This document shows positions 24,483 through 32,787 of a stretch of DNA of 32,790 nucleotides, in pieces. The translations under genes were made by a program, and so were the position numbers. Where the stretch lies: NCBI GenBank assembly GCA_945946665.1, contig CAMEWO010000025.1, positions 1 through 32,790 on the forward strand. Direction: 5' to 3'. This DNA is from an uncultured Eubacterium sp. Lineage in GTDB: Bacteria; Bacillota; Clostridia; Lachnospirales; Lachnospiraceae. The stretch's first letter is position 1, and every line of letters starts with the position of its first letter. Below the pieces are notes generated by a model. The model saw only the letters and a list, made by a program, of their open reading frames with translations, made no database searches and had not been told where the DNA came from.

Positions 24483-25535
24483 ATGAGATCTTTCATTAAA
24501 CGGGCAGGTGCCATAATGGTGGCTGCAACGCTGGTTGTGACCAGTGGATTATTCAGCACACAGGTTAAGGCGGCTTCAAGACCCAATATAACTGATGTTA
24601 GCGTATCAAGTGATACTGTATCGGCGGGAGGAACAGTTACTGTAAGCATAGAATATCAAAGTGATTCGCCTGTTACAGTCCAGATTAATTGCTATAATCC
24701 ATATGCTACATATGATTACAATTTATATTCATATGGAATAAGTGTTCCTAATTATCAATATGGTGGAATTGGAGGATTTTCGGCATCAGGAGCAGGAGCA
24801 GCAAGTGCACCGGGATTTTTTGGAGTAGTAAATATACCGGTTACTGTTCCGTCCACAGCATATGGAAGCTATGTGATATCGGCAAAGGTGACGAATGCTT
24901 TAGGTACTGACACTGGTTCGGGTTCGCTCTTTGTTAGTAATACAACATTGGATACTGCAAAACCATCACTTCTTAGTGCCACTGTAGGAATAAAAAATGA
25001 TGGAAGTAAGCAGTATGTGGAAATAACAGCAACAGCAACAGATGATTACTCAAGAGCAGGTCAGACATCTTCAAGTGTTGCGTCAGTAAGTGTTGCATTC
25101 GAGAATGTTGAACAGCCTGGAACATGGACAAAGACAGTTACATTATATCCTCTTAATAAGATATATGTTGGAAGAATTGATATATCATCAATTGAGACAA
25201 CAGGTACATATGTACTCAATTATGCTCAGGTTATTGATACATCAGGAAATATTGCGACATATAAAAAATCAGGAACTACACTTATGTCAAGTTCATCAGA
25301 TGTGAAATTCTTTCCAAGTAATATGAATAAAGTAACATTCCAGGTAGGAGATGCTGCAGGTCAGCCAGTTAAAGATAATAAAAACGAAACAACACAGGCA
25401 GGAACAGGGAATGACCCTAATCTGTCTCCTAAGACATCAGAGAATGGGGTAATAATTCCAGCTCTTATTATGCTGGCAGTTGTTTTATCAGGAAGTGTAT
25501 CTGTAGTAACTGCTATGGCAAGGAAAGTGAAATAA
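24483..25535 (+). CDS. secreted beta-rich surface protein with SPKTS sorting-like tail
   Basis: A 350-aa exported protein. It has a signal peptide (MRSFIKRAGAIMVAATLVVT, cleaved near QVKAA), then an Ig-like domain (about 33-150) with Tyr-rich INCYNPYATYDYNLYSYG and GGIGGFSASGAGAASAPGFFG segments. A second beta domain follows (about 165-300, including EITATATDDYSRAGQ and GTYVLNYAQVIDTSGN). The end has SPKTS (315-319), a hydrophobic helix and the basic tail ARKVK. This resembles a class B-type wall-sorting signal (S/P-P-x-T-G) with Gly replaced by Ser, so it may be anchored or merely membrane-held. The start at 24483 follows GGAGGGG. The signal peptide and first domain resemble the Tyr-rich repeat protein at 17024, suggesting paralogues. 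Function unknown. Confidence 0.85.
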   Translation: MRSFIKRAGAIMVAATLVVTSGLFSTQVKAASRPNITDVSVSSDTVSAGGTVTVSIEYQSDSPVTVQINCYNPYATYDYNLYSYGISVPNYQYGGIGGFSASGAGAASAPGFFGVVNIPVTVPSTAYGSYVISAKVTNALGTDTGSGSLFVSNTTLDTAKPSLLSATVGIKNDGSKQYVEITATATDDYSRAGQTSSSVASVSVAFENVEQPGTWTKTVTLYPLNKIYVGRIDISSIETTGTYVLNYAQVIDTSGNIATYKKSGTTLMSSSSDVKFFPSNMNKVTFQVGDAAGQPVKDNKNETTQAGTGNDPNLSPKTSENGVIIPALIMLAVVLSGSVSVVTAMARKVK

Positions 25536-25619
25536 TATGTAAAATACAGGTATTTACTGGATAGAATACACTCGTTCATAATTTGTTCAAAAATATTTAA
25601 AATAATTTTTAAAAAGGTG

Positions 25620-25648
25620 TTGACAAATTATGACGACAGGTTTATATT
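25620..25648 (+). promoter_or_regulatory. promoter of the SPKTGD surface protein gene
   Basis: TTGACA at 25620-25625, 17-bp spacer, TATATT at 25643-25648. The leader of about 65 nt ends with AAAGGAGG. Confidence 0.8.
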
Positions 25649-25722
25649 CATACTTGTAAAAAATATAACGGAGGCGGAAGCGTAATGCTGACGCACTTCA
25701 AATTTAAAAGGAGGATCTCAAT

Positions 25723-26994
25723 ATGAGAAAGAAGTTACTTGCACTTTTAATGTGCGCAACAATGGTTCTCGGTACAGTTGTAACAGCTTCAGCTGCAACA
25801 TCTGAGAGCGATGCAAAGAAAGTATACGGCGACAACTATAATAAGTTTGCAGCTGAGTACTATCCAGAAGATTCAATTGTTAAGGCTGATGCTTACAACG
25901 GAAAGAAAGGTACTGTAGAGTATGGTTACCTTGATGGTACTGCAGCAGGTCTTTCTGATCAGTTCACACCTGTAGTTGTATACAAGGCTGGTGATAACTA
26001 CGCAGCTCTTGGTGTAACAAAGAATCAGTACTATGCAGCTAAGGCAGTAATGAAAGTAGATAAGAAATTGGAAGTTACTGAGGGTGCTTCTGAGTCAGTA
26101 GCACAAGCAGCAGAGAGAAGAGTTTCAGAAGGTGTAACAAACGGCAGTATTACAGCTGATGGTGTATATGCTGTAACTGTTAAGGATGATAACGCAAATT
26201 CAAAGCAGGTTGTAACAGTTAAACTTGCTTCTGGAGTTCCATCTTATGATAACTTTACAGAGGGATATGTAACTAACACAGAATTATATGTTAAGGCTCC
26301 TAGAAATGGAGATGCAACAGCTGCTAATAACCTTGTAAAGGGTTCTAAGAGCATTCTTAAGTCAACAGATGAGAACGCTTATGGTACACTCTATGCTAAC
26401 ATTTCAGCTGGTGATGCTTTAGCAGCTGATTTAGATGCTGTTATTTCAGCTATCGACGGCAAGGTATTCACTAAGGATGCAGTAGCTGTTAAGGTTACAG
26501 CTTACCTTCAGGGAACAATTGCTACAGAGAATCTTGGTCTTGAGTATGCAAACATCTATGGTGGTAATGCTAAGCTTCTTTACAATGTAGATAAGCTTCA
26601 GGCAGGAACATACACATTTGATTCAGACCTTATCTCAAGAACAGCATTCAAGGATGCTGCTGCAGTTAACGTATTCCAGCCAACACTTGCAAAGACAAAG
26701 TTCGATACAGAGTTTGGTACTCTTGTTAAGGATTTCGTAAAGGTTGCTACAGTTGAAGTTGGTAAGACAATCACATTCGATAACGATGCAACATTCGTAG
26801 ATGGTGTATTCGTATTCGATAAGGGTGAGCTTGCTGCAGAGCCAGAGGCAGACAAGAACGATGGCGTATCTGATAAGACAACAGATAACACAGCTTCACC
26901 AAAGACAGGTGATGTAGCTCCAATCGCAGCTCTTGCAGTTGTAATGATGGGTGCTTTCGGTGCTATGGTTGTAGCTTCTAAGAAGAGAGCTTAA
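25723..26994 (+). CDS. sortase-anchored surface protein (SPKTGD signal), unknown function
   Basis: A 423-aa exported protein. The signal peptide is MRKKLLALLMCATMVLGTVV with cleavage near TASAAT. The mature part has no recognisable domain; it is rich in Ala, Asp, Lys and Val, with beta-rich composition. The end is a clear wall-sorting signal: SPKTGD (392-397), a hydrophobic helix (VAPIAALAVVMMGAFGAMVV) and the tail SKKRA. SPKTG-type motifs are recognised by class B sortases in clostridia, so the protein should be linked to peptidoglycan; no sortase is in this window. A consensus promoter, an optimal ribosome site (AAAGGAGG), a strong terminator and AAG/GCT/GTT/ACA-biased codons suggest high expression. 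It could be an abundant surface-layer-like component. Confidence 0.88.
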   Translation: MRKKLLALLMCATMVLGTVVTASAATSESDAKKVYGDNYNKFAAEYYPEDSIVKADAYNGKKGTVEYGYLDGTAAGLSDQFTPVVVYKAGDNYAALGVTKNQYYAAKAVMKVDKKLEVTEGASESVAQAAERRVSEGVTNGSITADGVYAVTVKDDNANSKQVVTVKLASGVPSYDNFTEGYVTNTELYVKAPRNGDATAANNLVKGSKSILKSTDENAYGTLYANISAGDALAADLDAVISAIDGKVFTKDAVAVKVTAYLQGTIATENLGLEYANIYGGNAKLLYNVDKLQAGTYTFDSDLISRTAFKDAAAVNVFQPTLAKTKFDTEFGTLVKDFVKVATVEVGKTITFDNDATFVDGVFVFDKGELAAEPEADKNDGVSDKTTDNTASPKTGDVAPIAALAVVMMGAFGAMVVASKKRA

Positions 26995-27079
26995 TCTAAT
27001 CGGAAGATTGATTAAATCGAATCGAGGAATTACACAATTAAGCATTGTTGTAAACATTAAATTGAGAAGTTAATCTCAG

Positions 27080-27119
27080 TTCCCATGGTATACACGTTCA
27101 GTATACCATGGGAATTTTT
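27080..27119 (+). terminator. strong terminator after the SPKTGD gene
   Basis: TTCCCATGGTATAC (27080-27093), 7-nt loop, exact complement (27101-27114), then TTTTTGTG. Confidence 0.92.
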
Positions 27120-27356
27120 GTGTTGTTGAATAATGCGTATATATCTGATAAACATAAATTAAGTTTATAGACTATACTATGTCGTTCACAAATCGTTAAC
27201 ATATAATTTAAATAATGTTTAATTAGAATGCATTGTTTTTTAACAGACATTTTGTAATATATAATTAACTTAAAGATAACAAGTTATATTTTTTACAAAA
27301 CTTTTTTCTCATTTATTAACTGATGAACGTAAGGTTAATAAAATCCTCAAGTAAAC

Positions 27357-27390
27357 AAAGGAACTGCTTTCGTGAAGCAGTTCCTTTTTT
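27357..27390 (+). terminator. terminator without an upstream coding gene
   Basis: AAAGGAACTGCTT (27357-27369), TCGTG loop, exact complement (27375-27387), and a further three T residues. Confidence 0.88.
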
Positions 27391-27451
27391 ACGTCAATAG
27401 AAAATACTTTATTATTTACACATATTTGGAAAAAATTAATTTAAGCTTTTA

Positions 27452-27480
27452 TTCACCATATGAAAGTAATGTGTTATAAT
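27452..27480 (+). promoter_or_regulatory. promoter of the second CAP lipoprotein gene
   Basis: TTCACC at 27452-27457, 17-bp spacer, perfect TATAAT at 27475-27480. Confidence 0.6.
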
Positions 27481-27515
27481 CTTAAGAGGTGAAAATAGTC
27501 TGGAGGTTTAGATAT

Positions 27516-28361
27516 ATGTTTTATAAAAGAATAGCTGCCTGTATAATGACTGTTGCGATGGTGGCGTCAATGGCAGCATGTGCTAATAGCGTTGATACAA
27601 GCTCTGCTTCAGTTGAACCAACAACGGCAGCGTCAATAGAGAGTGCGGGACAGGCACAGACAACAACATCTGCGACATCAAGTATTGAAGCTGAGAAGGC
27701 TTCCGCAGAAGAAGCAGCCAGGAAGGCTGAGGAGATAAAGGCATCTATGGCTGCAGCCATTGAAGAAGCTTCCAGAGAAGCTGAATCTAAGGCGGAAGCG
27801 GCAAGGCAGGAGCAGGAGTCAATAATTGCTGCAAGACAGGAAGAGGTGGAATCTCAGGAGGCGGCTTTGAGAGAAGATATAGCACAGGAAGCAAACAAGG
27901 CAGCTGGACCGGATTCAGAAATAATAACAGTTGTAGATTCTTATGGTGTTGAATCTGCAAAGCTTCAGTATACAGCTAATTACTCTATATATGTAGAGCT
28001 TGTAAGACTGACTAATGAGCTTCGTGCAAGTCTTGGAGTTGCACCACTGACTATGGACGAGAATATATGTATTGCATCATGTAAGAAGGCAGTTGATTAT
28101 TATCTGGCAGATTATTATGATGGTGAAAATCATAAGATGATTGATGGCAGACGCTGGCAGGCTTTATATGAGGACTTTAATATTGTAGCAACTGCCCGGG
28201 CTGAGAATCTTGCCAAGGGTCCTTCCTTTAAGACAGCAAGGGCGATGTTTGAAGGTTGGAAGAATTCTAAGATTCATTATGACAACATGGTTAATCCTGC
28301 TTATACAAGAGTTGGCGTAGGAAGCTGTGGATATGTGTGGTTTATGGATTTGGCTAACTAA
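27516..28361 (+). CDS. CAP/SCP-domain lipoprotein with coiled-coil stalk
   Basis: A 281-aa exported protein. It begins with a lipoprotein signal (MTVAMVASMAAC), a short Ser/Thr-rich linker, and then an Ala/Glu/Lys/Arg coiled coil (about residues 45-130: AEEAARKAEEIKASMAAAIEEASREAE and similar, split here only by text). The CAP domain occupies the last ~130 residues: YVELVRLTNELRASLGVAP, ENHKMIDG, ARAENLAKG and WKNSKIHYDNMVNP followed by VGVGSCGYVWF. The coiled coil would hold the CAP domain away from the membrane. GGAGG at 27502-27506 sets the start. It is distinct from the CAP protein at 15710, which uses a repeat linker and CxxC modules. The role of bacterial CAP domains is not well known. 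Confidence 0.88.
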   Translation: MFYKRIAACIMTVAMVASMAACANSVDTSSASVEPTTAASIESAGQAQTTTSATSSIEAEKASAEEAARKAEEIKASMAAAIEEASREAESKAEAARQEQESIIAARQEEVESQEAALREDIAQEANKAAGPDSEIITVVDSYGVESAKLQYTANYSIYVELVRLTNELRASLGVAPLTMDENICIASCKKAVDYYLADYYDGENHKMIDGRRWQALYEDFNIVATARAENLAKGPSFKTARAMFEGWKNSKIHYDNMVNPAYTRVGVGSCGYVWFMDLAN

Positions 28362-28412
28362 TTTGATTAATTGAACGTATTCATATAGTCTTTAAATATA
28401 AGGAGTTAATTA

Positions 28413-29612
28413 ATGAGCAGTAAAATTAAGAAAACTAATAAACAGAATGATATTATGACAGACAACAAAAGAAAGCTTAGTAAACCTGCAAAAGTTGCGA
28501 TTGTCATTGGATTGGTTATTGTGATACTGGTTGGAGTGGTGATGGGGGCATATGCTGTTATTAAGGATAATGGCAGGAAATCTCTTCTTAATTCGGATGT
28601 TGTGCAGGAGTATGATGGTCGTTATGTTGGTCGGATAAACTGCAGCATACATGATAGAATAGATGTTGAAAATCTATACACAGCAGGGGGAGCGGGAGAT
28701 AATGAGATAATTGCCAATATGGCAGATAATAAGAATTTTGATATTATATATAACCATAAGAAATATACATATAATAATGGTATCATTAATCTTCTGGTAC
28801 TTGGAATAGATGATTTGAATGTGGTAAGTGAGAAACAGGGCTTGTATGATGGTGGCCAATCAGATGCTATATATATGCTTTCATTAGATACATCTAATAA
28901 AAAATTCTGGTTAGTACAAGTGCCAAGGGATGCAGTTGCTTATGTAGATATATATGATGAGGAAGGTAATATAACTAATTCAATCGAAGCTCAGATAACT
29001 GTTCAACATGGATTTGGTAATGGTCTGGAGGAGAGTAATTACCGTTCTGCCAAGGCAATATCAAGGATGTTTTATGGACTTCCAATTCATTCCACAACAT
29101 CTGCTAATATGGGAGGCGTTATTGCTGTAAATGATGCAATTGGTGGTGTAACAGTGCAGTCACTTTACACATTTACAACATATGGCAATGACTATGGAAC
29201 TAATGAGACATTTGTTGAGGGTGAGACATATACTCTGATGGGAACATCCGCATATAATTATATTCATTTCCGTGATATTAACAGGATGAATACATCTTCA
29301 GAGCGCCTTGCAAGACAGAAGCAGTATCTGAACAGCTTCTTTAATTCGGCATGGAGTACAATAGCACACAATCCAACTAAGATTATAGATATATATAATA
29401 CTGCTATGGATTACATAATTACGGACCTTTCTACAAGCGAGATGGTTACATTAGTTTCAGAAGCAGCAGAGTGCTCATTTGGAGGAATATATACCCTTGA
29501 GGGTAAGGTAAGAGATGGTCAGCAGGTAGGTGAGTCAGAACACTATGACCTTGACCAGGATAAACTTAAAGAGTACCTGATAAATAACTACTATATTGAG
29601 GTTGAAAAGTAG
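28413..29612 (+). CDS. LytR-CpsA-Psr (LCP) family ligase
   Basis: A 399-aa type II membrane protein with an N-terminal cytoplasmic basic tail, one membrane helix (VAIVIGLVIVILVGVVMGAY) and an extracellular LCP domain. LCP enzymes transfer polyprenyl-linked glycopolymers such as capsule or teichoic-acid-like polymers to peptidoglycan. Matching segments include NLLVLGIDDLN, SDAIYMLSLDTSNKKFWLVQ followed by VPRDAVAYVDIY, NDAIGGVTV and the HFRDINRMNTSSERLARQKQ block, which holds the conserved Arg residues that bind the polyprenyl phosphate. AAGGAG precedes the ATG by about 8 bp. It is followed about 100 bp later by the glycosylphosphotransferase, so the two probably act in one polymer pathway. 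Confidence 0.93.
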   Translation: MSSKIKKTNKQNDIMTDNKRKLSKPAKVAIVIGLVIVILVGVVMGAYAVIKDNGRKSLLNSDVVQEYDGRYVGRINCSIHDRIDVENLYTAGGAGDNEIIANMADNKNFDIIYNHKKYTYNNGIINLLVLGIDDLNVVSEKQGLYDGGQSDAIYMLSLDTSNKKFWLVQVPRDAVAYVDIYDEEGNITNSIEAQITVQHGFGNGLEESNYRSAKAISRMFYGLPIHSTTSANMGGVIAVNDAIGGVTVQSLYTFTTYGNDYGTNETFVEGETYTLMGTSAYNYIHFRDINRMNTSSERLARQKQYLNSFFNSAWSTIAHNPTKIIDIYNTAMDYIITDLSTSEMVTLVSEAAECSFGGIYTLEGKVRDGQQVGESEHYDLDQDKLKEYLINNYYIEVEK

Positions 29613-29712
29613 ATTTTAGAAGACACATGGCGGTGAAAAGTAGAAACGACAAATGGTTGACAATATAGATACACCATAACAATGGGAATATACAGAAGCG
29701 GGGGAGAATACA

Positions 29713-31143
29713 TTGCACAGCAGCGGAATAAAGAATAGAGACAGTATACAGAATGTAATATTATTCTTTACAGATGCATTATGTATATTTGCGGCATATT
29801 ACCTGTCAGGACTAATATGGCTTGCCAAATATAAGAATCTGGGTATGCAGATGGTGGAGACGAAACTCTCTGACAATCTGGTTACAATCGTGATTGCTGT
29901 TCTGATAACGGCTCTGTTTGTCAATGTGCCACAGGATTTCGTAACCAGAGGAAAATTCATTGAATTCAAATCTGTTGTTAAGAAGTCCCTGATATTTGGA
30001 GCCATAGTGGCGGTGTATGAGCTGATTCGCAGGTCATCAGACATGCCTAGAGGTGTGTATGTGCTTACAGTAATTGGCGGTGCTCTGTTAATGTATGTAA
30101 CAAGATTCCTTGTGAAGTTCTACCTCATATCAAGAAGCAGAAGCTTCATGCACTCCACTAATGTAATAGTTATAACCATGAAGAATCGGGCGAGGAGAAT
30201 AGTGAAGGAGTTACGTCAGGGAGACGACTGGACTGTGACTATAGCAGGAGTTGTAGTTATGGATGAAGACATGACAGGCCGGACAATCAGCAAATACAGC
30301 GTAGTTGCCAATAAGAATACAATGATGGACTACATTAAGCGTGAAATTGTTGACGAGATATACATAGATGTAGACTCCAGGATGAGGGAAGAATTAAAGC
30401 CAATGGTCCTTCAATTCGAGGATATGGGTATTACAGTCCATTTAAGGTTAGAGGTACTGGATGGCTTTAAGGACTTTAATACAGCCATGGGAACATTTAA
30501 TTCCATTCCAGTTATAACATTCTTCAACAGAGAATTTGATGCCAAGGATATGGCAGTTAAGAGGGCATTTGACCTGATAGGCGGTGTAGTCGGAACCATA
30601 ATTCTTGCCGTGACAACAGTGATTGTGGGACCACTTATTAAGCTGGAGTCGCCGGGACCAATATTCTTCAAGCAGAAACGTGTGGGAAAGAACGGAAGAG
30701 TATTTGAACTGTATAAATTCCGTTCAATGTATGTAGATGCTGAGGAGAGGAAAAGTGAGCTGATGTCCCAAAACGAGATGAATGGTCTGATGTTCAAGAT
30801 GGATAATGACCCACGAATTACCAAGGTGGGAAAGTTTATTAGGAAGACAAGCATAGATGAACTTCCGCAGTTTATAAATGTACTTAAAGGCGACATGAGC
30901 CTTGTAGGAACAAGACCACCTACAGTAAATGAATTTAATCAGTACGAGGGACATCATAAGAGAAGACTATCCATGAAGCCGGGAATAACAGGTATGTGGC
31001 AGGCTTATGGCAGGAATACAGTTAAAGATTTTGAAGATGTGGTTAAGATGGACCTTAATTATATAGATAACTGGAGCCTGGGGCTTGATATGAAGATACT
31101 GGGAAAGACTGTGGTTACAGTGTTTACTAATGGGGGGAAATGA
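29713..31143 (+). CDS. polyprenyl-phosphate glycosylphosphotransferase (initiating sugar transferase)
   Basis: A 476-aa integral membrane protein with about four N-terminal helices, a cytoplasmic CoA-binding-like middle region (TNVIVITMKNRARRIVKEL...), a further helix (LIGGVVGTIILAVTTVIVGP) and a C-terminal bacterial sugar transferase domain. Hallmarks are SPGPIFFKQKRVGKNG, FELYKFRSMYVDAE, PRITKVGKFIRKTSIDELPQ, NVLKGDMSLVGTRPP and MKPGITGMWQAYGRN. Such enzymes start exopolysaccharide repeat units by placing a sugar-1-phosphate on undecaprenyl phosphate. The start codon is TTG (GGGGGAG about 6 bp upstream). A TTGACA lies at 29657-29662 but no good -10 was found. The sugar cannot be read from the sequence. 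Confidence 0.94.
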   Translation: MHSSGIKNRDSIQNVILFFTDALCIFAAYYLSGLIWLAKYKNLGMQMVETKLSDNLVTIVIAVLITALFVNVPQDFVTRGKFIEFKSVVKKSLIFGAIVAVYELIRRSSDMPRGVYVLTVIGGALLMYVTRFLVKFYLISRSRSFMHSTNVIVITMKNRARRIVKELRQGDDWTVTIAGVVVMDEDMTGRTISKYSVVANKNTMMDYIKREIVDEIYIDVDSRMREELKPMVLQFEDMGITVHLRLEVLDGFKDFNTAMGTFNSIPVITFFNREFDAKDMAVKRAFDLIGGVVGTIILAVTTVIVGPLIKLESPGPIFFKQKRVGKNGRVFELYKFRSMYVDAEERKSELMSQNEMNGLMFKMDNDPRITKVGKFIRKTSIDELPQFINVLKGDMSLVGTRPPTVNEFNQYEGHHKRRLSMKPGITGMWQAYGRNTVKDFEDVVKMDLNYIDNWSLGLDMKILGKTVVTVFTNGGK

Positions 31144-31188
31144 TATTCGTGTATAATAGTGTAGATATATCAATATAATTCGTTGAAA

Positions 31189-31228
31189 AAAGGAGTCTCT
31201 TCAACCAATGAAGGACTCCTTTCGTTGT
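31189..31228. terminator. bidirectional terminator between convergent polysaccharide genes
   Basis: AAAGGAGTC...CTTC (31189-31202) pairs with GAAG...GACTCCTTT (31210-31222). On the minus strand the stem is followed by a run of T residues, so it mainly ends the minus-strand gene; the plus-strand side has a weaker T-rich tail. Confidence 0.85.
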
Positions 31229-31237
31229 AAATATAAG

Positions 31238-32557
31238 TTATAATGTCTCAATCCATATGAAACCTAATATATTAGGATTATCAATCTTAAGGTTTTCAAG
31301 AAGCTGCTTTAAAGCAGTTTTCTTATTAATTCCACTCTTAAGAGCAATCACTACGCCATCGCTTCCGTTAATATCAGATATACCGGCAAGGTAGCTGTCA
31401 GGATACTGAAAAGCCCTGGCAGATAAGGCGTCATTAGTAACATCGGTACATATAGATGAAAGAAGTGGAATAGCACTCATGGATACAATAGAAAGGGATT
31501 CATAGTTATTATTCTTGGCTATTGTAGCAATTCGTTCAGATATAATTCCTGCAGAGTTGGTATCAGCTTCCCTGCATTCACCAATTTTATCAAGTCCCAG
31601 ATAATCAATCTCAGCTGGAATATCAATAATCTGGTCAAATACGGCTATGCAGAATAATATGCCAAATCCAAGAATAATGGAGGCAAGCAGTAAAACTATA
31701 TTCTTCTTAGTCATGAGAGCAGACTTAAAACTGGTCTTTGCCACAGGCTGTTCAGCTTGTTCCGGAGCTACTGCATCAGTATCTGATATGGCGGCACCTT
31801 TACCTTTAGCCATCTCTTTATCAAGCCATTCAACAGCGGACATATTAAGAGCAGTAAAATTACCATCCTTTCCCTTGTTGTAGGCGTATACATCATTAGT
31901 TTCTATAGTAGAACAATTGCCAAGGTTGAAAAGAGTTTGACCTTTCTTAACATAAGAATCTACAGCTGCATTAAGAATACAGCGGATTCTGTCAACAGAA
32001 CACTGTCCGTATATAGTAAAACGTAATACATCGTTACCATAGATATCACAGAAAATTAAGTCTGTACTGGTAAGGCTGGTAAAATTCTCAGAGCTAAGAA
32101 CATTGTTAATGTCATTTTTAAATGAATCGTAGCTTAAGATGTTATTGCAGTTATTAAGAATTTCTTTTTCATAATTAATCTGGTTGTTAATTCTGCTAAG
32201 AATATAGTAGTTGTCCTCGTCTGATTTATCATTGGACACAGACACATCAGGATATATATCGCTCCAATCCACTTTCACATAGCGTACAATGCTAAAATAC
32301 GTGGTTCCTGAAGGGGAAAGCCTACCTTCTGTAGAGGAAATGCTGTCTGATGATGCATCAGTGGCTGCATTCTGGTTTGCAGTGGTTGTGACTGTCTGGT
32401 TAGTGGAAGAAGCAGCTGGCTTGGACATTGCCTTCATGGTCATTACCCCTACGCATGCAACTCCCAATATGAATGTAATCAGTACAATGTACCAGTATGT
32501 GCTGAATACTCGCTTAAACTTCTTTAATGAGAATACAATCTCTTCTTCTTGATTCAT
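31238..32557 (-). CDS. Wzz-like chain-length protein with degenerate tyrosine-kinase-like C-terminal module
   Basis: A 439-aa membrane protein. It starts MNQEEEIVFSLKKFKRVFSTYW, then TM1 (about 22-42), a large extracytoplasmic domain (43-280) with a Ser/Thr/Asn-rich start, and TM2 (about 285-311). This is the Wzz/CapA topology used to set polysaccharide chain length. The C-terminal cytoplasmic part (about 312-439) follows a bacterial tyrosine kinase (CpsD-like) pattern, ending in DGVVIALKSGINKKTALKQ and NPNILGFIWIETL, like the end of CpsD. The P-loop position reads LSIVSMSAIPLLSS with no GKS/GKT, so kinase activity is not expected. GGAG lies 9 bp before the ATG at 32557. It is convergent with the glycosylphosphotransferase. 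Confidence 0.85.
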   Translation of the reverse strand: MNQEEEIVFSLKKFKRVFSTYWYIVLITFILGVACVGVMTMKAMSKPAASSTNQTVTTTANQNAATDASSDSISSTEGRLSPSGTTYFSIVRYVKVDWSDIYPDVSVSNDKSDEDNYYILSRINNQINYEKEILNNCNNILSYDSFKNDINNVLSSENFTSLTSTDLIFCDIYGNDVLRFTIYGQCSVDRIRCILNAAVDSYVKKGQTLFNLGNCSTIETNDVYAYNKGKDGNFTALNMSAVEWLDKEMAKGKGAAISDTDAVAPEQAEQPVAKTSFKSALMTKKNIVLLLASIILGFGILFCIAVFDQIIDIPAEIDYLGLDKIGECREADTNSAGIISERIATIAKNNNYESLSIVSMSAIPLLSSICTDVTNDALSARAFQYPDSYLAGISDINGSDGVVIALKSGINKKTALKQLLENLKIDNPNILGFIWIETL

Positions 32558-32601
32558 TGTATTAATCTCCTTGTCGATAATTATTAAATTGATACAGTAA
32601 C

Positions 32602-32630
32602 ATAATAACATTGGAGAATGGACAAGACAA
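32602..32630 (-). promoter_or_regulatory. promoter of the Wzz-like gene
   Basis: On the minus strand: TTGTCT (32630-32625), 17-bp spacer, TATTAT (32607-32602). Confidence 0.65.
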
Positions 32631-32776
32631 GGGAGAATTAAATATTGTAGAAATACTGTATTGGTTTGAAAATAAAAGTGTTGAAATAGATTATTCGTCT
32701 CAGTCGTATGTGTATGTAAGTGGGATATAGTTATATCTATTTGATGGTTTATCATGATAATAGTTATATTGTAACA

Positions 32777-32787
32777 CTTGACAAGTA
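32777..32787 (+). promoter_or_regulatory. possible -35 at window edge with short palindrome
   Basis: TTGACA at 32778-32783 lies within ACTTGACAAGT, an 11-bp palindrome. The window ends before a -10 could be seen. Confidence 0.3.

Larger units (their letters stand above)
27120..27515. other. AT-rich interval bounded by terminators, possible small RNA
   Basis: No gene of usual length fits. The stretch is very AT-rich and ends with its own terminator at 27357-27390, although no CDS lies between it and the previous terminator at 27119. A short transcript from an unplaced promoter is possible. The CAP lipoprotein promoter follows (27452-27480). Confidence 0.4.

Noticed and set aside
32558-32755. 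66-residue N-terminal extension of the Wzz-like gene
   Set aside because: It would span the promoter at 32602-32630, and the ATG at 32557 has a good ribosome site and a typical Wzz start.
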